Part shown: one piece after another, positions 51,988-61,491 of the stretch
Position numbering within the stretch: position 1 is the stretch's first letter
Layout: every line of letters begins with the position of its first letter
From: Chalciporus piperatus
Lineage: Eukaryota > Basidiomycota > Agaricomycetes > Boletales > Boletaceae
Assembly: GCA_038093975.1 (NCBI GenBank)
Contig: JBBPTG010000044.1
Span: 111,407-175,406 of the forward strand
Length of the DNA stretch: 64,000 bases
Direction: 5' to 3'
The notes under the pieces: model-generated
What the model saw: the letters and a program-made list of their open reading frames with translations, nothing else
Database searches by the model: none
Told to the model about the DNA's origin: nothing
Made by a program: the position numbers and the translations under genes

Positions 51988-54090
51988 TTATGACTCTATC
52001 CCAAAGCCATCGTCCAGCCTAAACTTCCGTAGACCGTCTGCTATCGTCCACGGGACTTCCGCTTCCCAGTGGCTGATCACTACGACCGCCTGATCATGCC
52101 CAATACCGCCCTCGCGCAGGTAACGTCTAGCAGCACGCACCATCCCGTCGTCCATTCCAGCCCATACTTCGTCCAGGAGCACGAGCTGAGGTTGACTGAC
52201 CAGTGCGCGCATTAACAAGACGATGCTCTGTTCGCCAGGAGACAGATCCACAAAATCGCGTTTCGAGAACGCCTCGTCAATCTCTGAGAACTCTCCGGTG
52301 CTTGACCGTGGTAGCCCCGTCTCAGCGGTCCAATTGCTAGGACCAAGTCCGAAGAAAACCTCGCAAACGCGGGACACGCGCCATTCTCGAACGTCCTCGG
52401 GCAACTCCCCCTCCAGTCCGATACCGACCCCGCTCTTGCCACCGGGAACGAATCCGCCGTCGAACCCTGTGCCGACGACTTGCCAAACGGTGATATTGGC
52501 TCGCCTTGGGTATGCGTTTGCCAGCTCTGGGGAGACGACGCCAATGAGGGATCGGAGGTTGGGTGTGGAGATGTGTTGACGAGGACGGGAGAAGAGTTCC
52601 AGATGCGATTCTCCTCGTTGGATGTATGACTGAGGGTGGTCACCTGTAATCATGGAGAGAAGTGTCGTTTTACCGGATCCTGTGAGAGTGGGGGTGGTTG
52701 ATGAGGTGAGGTGGTGAGGATCATCGATCGTGGGTGGAATGCTTACCGTTCGAACCTTGAAGATGCCATCTCTGGCCTTCGCGGATGGTCCAGTTTATGG
52801 ATTTTAGGACCTATCGGATCAAGAGGTGAGGAAAGTTCTGGAAGGAGGTATGACGGGTCCTACCTGACGTTGTCCATAAGAAACGTTGACGTTCCTCAAA
52901 ACGACGACGGGCTTGCCGTCGTCTTCTGCCCGGCTGGGTGATGGAGTGGAGGTTGCGGAGCTGCTTTCTTGTGCCTTGCGAATCTCCTGCTCTGCAAGAA
53001 TTTCGTCCTTGGGTCCGGTAATCACCTTGCCATTTGATACCAGTGCGAGATGCGTTATCCAGTCTGGCACCGGATCCTGCATTCTCAGACCGATGATGAT
53101 TCTTGGATGACGGGCTTCATGGAGGGACCGGAGGACGGATAACAAAGTTGGCCTGCTGTTGACGTCGAGACCCGCTGCGAAGTCCACATCAGCCTGAAAA
53201 AAGCTACTCGAACACTGAAGACGGACTTAGAGGCTCGTCAAGTAACAAAAGTTCTGGCTGGGAGAGTATCGCTTTCACGATACGCGCTCGGCGCGTCTGC
53301 CCGTTGGACAATGCCACCAGTGGCAGGTCCAACAGGGATGACAAACCCAATTTAGCGGATAGATCATCAAAAATATCTTTCTTCACTTTCTCAGCAGCGA
53401 GTTCTTCTAGGGTTTTTGACACACGTCCTTTGGGTCGAAGGTTTAGGAAATCATACTCTCCAAACATGCTTTCCCTGAGCGTAATGCGGTCCTCTTCTCT
53501 GACTGCACCGTACCGTGCGGTGTAGTCGTAGAAAGCACTGCCTGCTGTGCTAGGTCTATGAGCAAAAGACACCAATGAGATGGCGGTGTGTGAATCGCGG
53601 GGTGGGTCGGATAGGAAAGGGAATAGTCCACCGGGAGGTGGGGGAGGGGGAGAAATCCTCATGTGTCCGCGGAGGGTCTGTAACAAATCATCGGTCAAAA
53701 CGGCCTCGAGGTCAACTTCGTCTATGGCGTTTACCTGCAGCAAAGCGGTCTTCTGATTGGACCCACTTCCAATGACTGCCCAATTTTCAGCATCCTTGAC
53801 GGTCCAGTCGACGTCGCGAAATACGGGCGCAGCGATGTTGGGATCCCCGAATCGGTATACATTTGACTTGGAAATATGGACGAGGACGTCCTTGCCGGTG
53901 CTGGAATAGAGTCTTTTGTGGCGGTTGACACGTAAATGAGTGAGATCGGCCGCGGCGCTGGATGATAGGCTTCCCCGTCAACGCAGAAACATTAGAAGAG
54001 AGTGAAGGTATGTTCTCACCTACTGCGTTCGTCCTGTACCCAAGTGTTCCAGCGAGCGTTCCTCGACAACAGACGCGACTGCAACTTCAT
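51988..54090 (-). CDS. Twin-ATPase ABC protein without membrane domain, probably mitochondrial
   Basis: Exon 1 (54020-54090) starts MKLQSRLLSRNARWN; a 50-nt intron (53970-54019) joins it to a stretch with HLRVNRHKRLYSSTG. Together they form an Arg/Ser-rich presequence without acidic residues, typical of mitochondrial import. Two ABC nucleotide-binding domains follow. The first has a degenerate Walker A (GSGSNQKT), signature LSNGQTRRA and Walker B with D-loop LLLLDEPLTGLD. The second has GSNGSGKTT, signature LSPGEQS, LVLLDEVWAGMDD and the His of VVVISHWE. No transmembrane helices are seen, so it is likely a soluble or matrix ABC ATPase like yeast YDR061W. The intron interrupting DEPL-TGLD (52 nt, GTCCGT...CGCAG) is needed to restore the D-loop. 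Confidence 0.8.
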
Positions 54091-55033
54091 GAAGACCTGC
54101 GACGCGACAACTTGAACTCGCGCTGGAAGGGGTATACGCGGTCAAGACTCAACAGGCAGACTTTGGTGGGTGGCTTCTGCACCCGCTGACACTGTAGACT
54201 GGGTCCGTTCAAGGCTCAGTGTCCGCTAAACATCAAGCTTGAAGTTGGCAGAGTCAAGTTTGTCAGCTGCGGGAGACCGACAGCTTTCGGAGCTCCTGCT
54301 CCGGTTCACAACCCTGGCGCTCATTGCAACCGCGGCTGCTGTCTTCAATCTTCCGACAATGCCAGGGTTACTGTAGGCTGGACGTGACACTGACAAAACC
54401 AAAGTGGTTCAGCCGTTGGACTGGGACCGGCGAGAGGATGTCCTTCTAGACGGTAGCGTCCTAGCCGTAGGTCTCGCTAGTCCTCATCGGAGTCCCTAGC
54501 CTCCGCCTGGCCAGAAGTATTACAGCCTGGACAGCATCCTCCCCAAGTCACTCGAAGCGATTGCACTCGAGGGAATCGTTGAGGATGCCTTCAAGTTTGG
54601 GATGATTTCACATCGCTTTGGCCCGAAAATCTCCATTACAACTGGGATATAGCGGGGACGGTTTCCTTTCCACAGTGACGCGACGTTGATCAAGGTCGGT
54701 CCAGTCCAAAATTCACAGCACGCTCTGTAGGAAATCCATTCTCTACAGCATGTGCACCCCATTAGTCTCCCCTAGGCAGATCCGAGTTGGATGAAGACAG
54801 TCGTTCGCGCTCCAGGTGACAACGCCAGCTCGCATGGGTGCGTACATCCCTTGCATATTGTGTAATGCTCCACTCAGTCAACGTGCGTCCTTTCGGGCAC
54901 CAAGCGAATACTCTAGGTTGCTATCTACTCGCCACGATCGTAAATACCGCCCCTTTCCGATGCGTAGCACGAAGCGTCATCAATCAACTCGGACCCATGT
55001 AAGTATTGAACTGCGCGCCCGATCAGCAAGCGT
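54091..55033. other. Intergenic region upstream of the ABC gene
   Basis: No gene is supported. Short frames occur on both strands (54762-54520, 54816-55037). About 55 bases near 54763 recur near 16184 (shared TTAGTCTCCCCTAG and GGATGAAGACAGTCGTTC). Confidence 0.35.
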
Positions 55034-55430
55034 CTAATTCCTCGATCGATCACTTACGATGCAGTCCTCAAAGAGGACACTAGAGTTGATGATGCTCTGA
55101 TACACCAACTGCGCCACGATCTGTGGCAGATGAACAGCAGGTGCACCATCAATTGCTGCCTGTATGACTTGTTCGTTCCGTGTTGGGTCATTCACGCTCG
55201 CTTCTGTACTCTTGAAGCGCGTGGCTTCCCTTACATATCCTGCCCTAAGTTGTAAAATTTGTTAGAAACATGCCAGTGGGTCGAAACTGAACTTGTATTC
55301 TCTATACCTTGTTGACAAGAGCTGTAGCAGTTGTGCGTCAACTTCATTGAGAGCATTTCGGACTTCGTCCAATGAAGAGCAGTGCCCCAGCCCCAGCAGG
55401 ACCTCCGGCACCAAGCTCACGAGCTGGATC
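55034..55430 (-). pseudogene. Chorismate mutase (AroQ type), 5' part missing or displaced
   Basis: Exon 55308 upward and exon 55034-55244 are joined by a 63-nt intron (55245-55307, GTATAG...CTTAG). The spliced product reads SSLDEVRNALNEVDAQLLQL, then STRAGYVREATRFK, VNDPTRNEQVI and QSIINSSVLFEDCI. These align with AroQ helices: the Arg of VR, the Arg/Lys of TR and FK, and the R-N-E of helix 2 are kept. The pattern NSSVLFEDC is that of secreted fungal chorismate mutases, which convert chorismate to prephenate. Upstream of LGLGHCSS the frame continues to 55537 but overlaps the oppositely oriented gene at 55382 and has no signal peptide or convincing start. Either the first exons are elsewhere or the gene has been cut by rearrangement. 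Confidence 0.6.
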
Positions 55431-57430
55431 TGGAAGACACGTACCACCTGCGGTTTAACCTGAACACCTGTCCGCAGATCGCTTTTGTGCCCAAACTGGT
55501 GCGCTACGTTGGTCCGTTGCTCGGCCGACTGGGTCATTACAAGGTGGTCCTTACACCGGTTGGGAAGTGGGCATTAGAGCCGTCGATCATGGACTCTTGG
55601 AAATCGTTGGAGCTCACCCTCACCCATGCAATTGGCGCGTTGTCATCGAACTGTGCATTCCCCTTGCTCGTTGGGTTTTTCGACTATCCCGCACGTTTCG
55701 GATACGCGAAGGAATACGTCAAGGTCGGAACGGCGACGGCGCGTATCAAGTCCTCGAGAAAGGCTTTCGGTCTTTTACTTGGCTTGTTTTCCATGTTCTA
55801 TTCTCTGAGAGCGGAGCGGAGCCTCCACTACAGGTTGGATCCGTCAGCCTCGAACGTTAGTAGGGAAACTCCGCGCGACATCATTAAGTCAAAGACCCTC
55901 TTGGACGACTGCACGGTCGAAAATCTCGAGGATATGCATGCGATGTTGGGGCCAAGGATAGGAGTCGTCATCGACGGCGAAAACAACGGATGGGCTGCTC
56001 AGCTACAGCTTGCTCTGGCCTGGGCAGGGGTGGATCATTGGTACTTGTGGGGCAACCCGCTACCGCGAGAGCATGAGTTGCTTGGCCGATGGTTGCCCGA
56101 TGGTCATGCTGTTCGCCGCCTGTATGAGGAGAAGATTCGTTCGGGCAAAAACTACGCCATCTTCCCCCCCCCAAATCCCTCGACACGACCAAATCCTCCC
56201 TGTGACGACGCTTTCCACAGCGGTAGCTCAACTGGGGTGTACGAAACAACACTGACCAATATGGGAACTGGTTAGATGCCAAGTCCATCAAGAACGAGGA
56301 AGACTCAGGTACTGGAGGAGAGTCGTCTTCAGGATCCGTTCGGAAGCGGAAGGGAAAAGAGTTAAAGTCCGAGCGCATAGAGAAGAAAATAAAGGGTAAG
56401 CTACTTTCTAACTTGTCGTTCATACTAACATCTTCTCAGGCGAGTCAGACGGCGCTACGAGCAACTCGGGAGTCGACTCGCCAGTTCCAGCTTCATCAGA
56501 AACTGAGTCCTCGTCCCCCGCTCTAGATCATACCCCTCCCCCTCCCCTTTCTCCCATACAGTTGTCCCCTGCTGATGCAACACCAAGCGCCCCCAATGCG
56601 AACCCATCGTCGGTTTCAGCTCACAAGGAGGGTTCCCAGGTGGTAACTCAGATGGACCTTCCTGTAGGGGACGAGAATACAACGAACGAGAAGGCCGGTG
56701 CAACGAACGAGGATGCCGGTGCAACGAACAAGAAGGCCGGTGCAATGAACGAGGATGCCGGTGCAACGAACGAGGATGCCGTCGCGACCAACAAGGATGC
56801 CATCGCGACCAACAAGGATGCCGCCGCGACCAACAAGGATGCCGCCACGACCAACAAGGAGACCAGCGCAACGCCCGTCTTCATTAATCCACTGTAGGTG
56901 TATCACTCTTTCATGATGACTGTCTAATATGTGCGTACAGGGTAATGTTGTCTAAGAGCACTTTGAAGATAAAAGTGCCTCCTCTGCCTGCATTGGCAAT
57001 ACCCTCAAAGGAAGCAGACGCGAACTTGAACGGAAGCCGGGATGCCACTCAAGATGTCGAAAAGAGCAAAGACCGGAAAATGCGCATAGCGAAAAATAAA
57101 ACCCCATAGTAAGTGTTATATCTTCACTCAAGAGTCGTCTAAACGCTGTATTCAGCTACCTGTGCGCCCGGCGTTGGCTCAAACAGACTAACGAAACGGG
57201 AACGAACGAACAATTTCGGCACTACTGGTACAAGGTTCTGAATGTTACACAACGTGATGTAAGTGATTTCATACGATCAATTCAACTATCTAAATTGCTT
57301 CGTAGGCATACAAGAAGGAAAGTACAGAGCTGGTAAGTGTTTGCTCCAACAGTCGAGTTTCTCTGACATTTTTAAATAGATCGCGAAGGATGCCTGGAAC
57401 GACGACGTATGCAATGGAACGATATACTAG
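55382..57430 (+). CDS. Uncharacterised agaricomycete protein with heptapeptide repeats
   Basis: An open frame runs from about 55382 to 56275 and continues through splice sites near 56265-56275, 56395-56440, 56895-56940, 57111-57155, 57260-57305 and 57334-57379 to a stop at 57428-57430. The N-terminal part (AFVPKLVRYVGPLLGRLGHY, then KWALEPSIMDSWKSLE) resembles proteins abundant in mushroom genomes, without a named domain. The middle is disordered and includes nine copies of a seven-residue repeat. The last exons read YYLCARRWLKQTNETG, FRHYWYKVLNVTQRD and IAKDAWNDDV, a compact basic C-terminus. The true start is unknown: the 5' end overlaps the antisense chorismate mutase fragment; an internal ATG lies at 55588. 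Confidence 0.55.
56682..56870 (+). repeat. 21-bp coding minisatellite, nine units
   Basis: Nine consecutive 21-base units encode variants of T-N-(E/K)-(D/K)-A-(G/A/V/I)-A. The first five units mostly end AGA; the next ones drift to AVA, AIA, AAA and AAT. The repeat stays in frame and starts with ACGAACGAGAAGGCC. Copy number probably varies among strains. Confidence 0.85.
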
Positions 57431-57924
57431 ATCTCTCGTCCGCCGTTCCCCTCGCATGCAACATTCAAACCGCTTTCGCTTTTCTCATGTTCATCGGATG
57501 GATTATTTTCACGGATAGTTTTGTCGCCGTTTTCGATGCTTTGCAGTTTTTATGTGGTTGTGTATGGATATCTGGATGGTGTACCCTGTACCAGGCTCGG
57601 TAATGCATTTCTGAGCATCCTGAAGCATTTTATAGCAGCATGAATGAGCGAGAAGAATGCATTTCGGAGCATCTGGTAGCATATAATTGGTGTCGTCATT
57701 AGCAGATCAGATCGGCTGTCGTACGCTGTGAGCAGATGGCAATCAGACTAGCAGTTTCCGATTAACATGTCGTAATCTGATCTCATATGTACGCGCTCAC
57801 TATATCATTTCACTGCACTCTCAGACAGACGGAAACAGAAAGTTCACTCTCACTTTATTCGTGAATTCTGTCTACGAGTGATAACATATGTAGCGTGACA
57901 GGAAGCATGTCCGGGCATATCCGA
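57431..57924. other. Spacer before the repeat array
   Basis: Short imperfect repeats of GCATTT(C/T)GGAGCATC(T/C)(G/T) occur at about 57604-57680. A plus-strand frame overlapping the end of the upstream gene is not supported. Nothing else is seen. Confidence 0.35.
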
Positions 57925-60900
57925 ACACGCCTTATCATAGTCAGTTTTCACTGGGGGTTAAGCTTGGTTTCGCGGTTAAAAATGTTAGGGGAGGGATTAT
58001 CATTTCTCGGTTCTCGGTTCATGATCTCTGTTTGAGTCTGAGAGTTTCTCCAGTCTTAGGGTTAGTTTTTTATCTAGCCAGACATGAATAATGTCATCTA
58101 CACATCAGGTCACATGCAATACGCAATACTCGAACATTAACTTGCCAAATAATAGCAACAAGCATTTTCAAGCTAATTCAATCAAATCAAGAGCTACTCA
58201 CATGATCATCTGACATAAATAGACCATAAGATCATGACGCATAACCTTGCTTACATAAGCGGGAAGAAACGACTACGATCCAAGTCTAAACAAGAAAAAC
58301 TGCGAAATTTACTAGCAAAGTGTAGTCAAGCGCTCCATCCAATGCTACATGAGATGTTTAATCCACAAGTCGACCAAATCAAGGAATTGTCCCACAGTCA
58401 TTTTACCAGAACAAGTCATGTGACTATCAGCTACGACTTTGCTTATGTAAGCGGGAAGAATCGACCGCAATCTTGGCCTCAACCAGTCAAAGAAGAGTTT
58501 CATTAGCAAAGTGTAGGAAAACTCCGGCCACTAGCAACCATTAGCAACCATTAGCTCAAGGGTAGTTGTCTGCCTACACTTTGCTACACAAGATTGAAAT
58601 TTGCTTGAATTCACAAGTTTAACTTGCACGTCAACCAAATCAAGACATATTCTCACGCACCTTTAACAAAAATAAACCATATGATCATCACGCACAACTT
58701 TGCTTATGTAAGCGGGAAAAACCAACCGCAATCTGAGTTGAAACACACAAAACAGCGAAATTCACTAGTAAAGCCTGAGTGTAGCCAAGTGTAGCATAAC
58801 TCTGGTCACTAGCGACCATTAGCTCAACGCTAGTCATTTGCCTACACTCCGCTACACTTGACTAGGATTTGCTTGAACTTACAAGTTTAATGCACAAGCC
58901 AATCAAATCAAGAAATATTTCTATGGTCATGAGACCAGATTGAATCACATGACCATCAGCTACAACTTTGCTTATGTAAGCGGGAAAAACCAACTGCAAC
59001 CTTGATCTCAACCGATCAAATAAGCATTTCATTAGCAAAGTGTAGCCACTGTTACACAATGTATTTCAAGCACATGTCGACCAAATCAAGGAATATGCTC
59101 ACGGTCATTTAACAAACATAAACCATATGATCATGACGCACAACTTTGCTTATATTAGCGGGAAACATCGACCGCAAATTATAGCCAAAATCAAACACAG
59201 CACCAACAGATACTACTCTGGAGTATTTTCATGTTATCTTGACCAAATCAAGAGATTAATTCACGGTTATTGGACGGAAAATAATTTTTTTTACATGGAC
59301 TACAACTTTGCTTATATCAGCGGGAAGAACCAACCGTGACATTAGCTTCAGTGAGAAAAGACATGAAGATATCAGTCAAGTGCCAGTGAGCGTAGCAAAG
59401 CATAGTAGATCAAGCTGACCAGACAACCTGTTTCTCTAGACTACAAATACATAATCTCCATGAAAATAGCCTTGCGTTGACAGTACACCGGTTAAGGTTG
59501 GTCTCGAGGTTAAAATGGTTAGGGAAGGGATCATCATTTCTCGTTTCTCGTTTCTTGGCAGGGAGTCTGGGGACTTTCACAGTCTGAGTGTTAGGGTTTA
59601 ATCTAGTCACATCAGGTGCTTTACTTCACATCACACATCATATAACATTGAATGCGCAATACTCAAACTGATCAAAAACAAGCCAACAACTATTTTCGAT
59701 ATATTTCGACCAAATCAAGACATTGTCTCACGGTTATTAGACAAAAATAGACCAATTGACAATGATCTACAACTTTGCTTATGTAAGCGGGAAGAACCGA
59801 CTGCAATTCCAGTTGAAACAAGGAAAAATGCGAAATTCACTAGCAAAGTGTAGTCAAAGTGTAGCAAAAGTGCAGCAAAACTCCGACCACTAGCAACCAT
59901 TATAGGCCCTTTTTGTGAATGGGTTAGGTTCATAACAGGGTCATGATACCTCACGAATGCCAGAAACACCGAATCGCGCAATTCCGCGAATCACAAAATT
60001 GCGTGATTCGTACCCCTCGAGGTTATTATACACAACCGTCGACGCATTCATAATTGTAATGTAAAAATCCGTATAGTACCATGTTGTAATCAAAGTAGTA
60101 CTAAAATTCTCGACGATAACGCCAAACCCCCCAAACCGCGCAATTCCTGAAATTCCAGAATTGCGCGGTTCGGCATGTCTGACGAAATATCACATACCAT
60201 GTCCAAATTATAGGACATTTTTGCGAATGCACCTCACAATCCTGAACAACACCGAGTGACAACGCACAACCGATGGACAGCAAACTACATAACATATATT
60301 TCCAAAATCAACATAAAATTGACTACAAGACTGTATGGTAATCGCAAAAGCGTGAGAACCCCAAAAGTGCGCAAAAACGAAATATTCAAAATTGCGCGAA
60401 ACAGCCCCGTAGAGGAAATTAATGGGGATTAGCAAAAAACGTCGCTGTCAAACAGGAAAAATAGCGTTGCGGCCTACTGTCTAAGCCATATGCCTATCCG
60501 TAACATAGGAAATCTTGAGTATACATTCAGCTATACTTCTCTCACCAACATTCTCCGGAGATATTTAATTTCCGTCTCTCTATGAATAAATCTTTGTTTA
60601 TTAAATTACATCTAAATATGAATTTTTCAAGTAGATAACCCCCTTGTGTGAGTGTCTGGAAATTACAATCTCATACCCCTTGACAACATTGTTTGATCAC
60701 TTTGTCGTCAAACTCACGCAAACACTCGCTATAATAATATTTCTTATTCTCCTGCTATAATTGAAGAATATCTGATTGTGAATCGTTGGTGATGTGTGCA
60801 GACAACTTTGAGAGGCAAAGTTGCTCAGTTTGGATGCTTTATCAACTCTGCACAACCTGCGTGTGTTCACCCATGGCGAACAATGAGATATGCATATCAG

Positions 60901-61214
60901 GTACAATCAGTCGTTGTGGTCAGTGTCTTCAAGTTATCTCGACCAAATCAAGGAATTGTCTCACGCTTATTAGACCAAAATAAATTCATTTGACATGGAC
61001 TATGACTTTGCTTATGTAAGCGGGAAGATCCAACCGTGATATCAGACTGAGTGGCAAAAACATCAAATATATCAACAAATGTGTAGCAGAGTGTAGTAGA
61101 CCACTTGCCACCAGAGTGTAACCATGACTACAACCATGAAATCTCCACGGAAATAGCCTTGCGTTGGCAGCCCACCGGTTAAGCCCAGTGAAAACTGGCT
61201 ATGTTGAGGCGTGT
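57925..61214. repeat. 3.3 kb repeat array bounded by inverted ends
   Basis: The outer ends are inverted copies: 57925-57955 and 61184-61214 match at 28 of 31 positions around CAGTTTTCACTGGG. Inside are eight copies of CTTTGCTTATGTAAGCGGGAA, all plus-oriented, near 58246, 58437, 58698, 58966, 59143, 59306, 59772 and 61006. Most are preceded by a GACCAAATCAAG...CACGGT block and followed by a C/A-rich ACCGAC(C/T)GCAA. A second-level repeat is present: 57958-58060 resembles 59490-59600, and 59440-59495 resembles 61125-61180, so the array looks like two head-to-tail copies of a ~1.6 kb element. No protein frame spans it. Confidence 0.75.
59900..60930. repeat. AT-rich insertion in the array with GCGCAATT palindromes
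   Basis: This segment has no counterpart in the first half of the array. It contains a perfect 13-base palindrome with an 11-base loop (arms 60134-60146 and 60158-60170, AACCGCGCAATTC) and a near-perfect one (59970-59983 and 59997-60010, CGAATCGCGCAATT, 13 of 14). A third AATTGCGCGAA lies near 60392. Both edges of the palindromic part show a similar 'TATAGG(C/A)C(C/A)TTTTT' sequence (59901, 60209). No frame is supported. Confidence 0.5.
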
Positions 61215-61344
61215 CATAAGATGTTACCTCATGTATTTGGCGATATTTGTATGTTGATAGCTGATTCCAAATGATATCACGACACATGGCAAAGTTCCAG
61301 ACGCGACTTTACCACATCGAGTCGCTGCACCTCCTGCAGCGCAA

Positions 61345-61411
61345 GTGCAGCTGTGCAGAGTTGCCTTTTGCATAGGCAAACCTTGCCAAATGCAACTCTG
61401 CACAGCTGCAC
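61345..61411. repeat. Perfect 20-bp inverted repeat before the transposase gene
   Basis: Arms 61345-61364 and 61392-61411 are exact reverse complements (core GCAGCTGTGCAGAGTTGC) around a 27-base loop. It lies 81 bases before the ATG of the Plavaka-like transposase, so it is probably in the leader or promoter. A subterminal transposase binding site or a control hairpin are both possible. Confidence 0.7.
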
Positions 61412-61491
61412 AGCTGCCTGCCAGCTTACACGTGTTCCTCAGCTCAAAAACCCTTCCCCTTCCTCCGCCTTTCCACTCACTCCCAGAAACC

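Noticed and set aside
56616..56906. Minus-strand low-complexity frames with VGRGGIL-type repeats
   Set aside because: They are shadows of the 21-bp minisatellite encoded on the plus strand.
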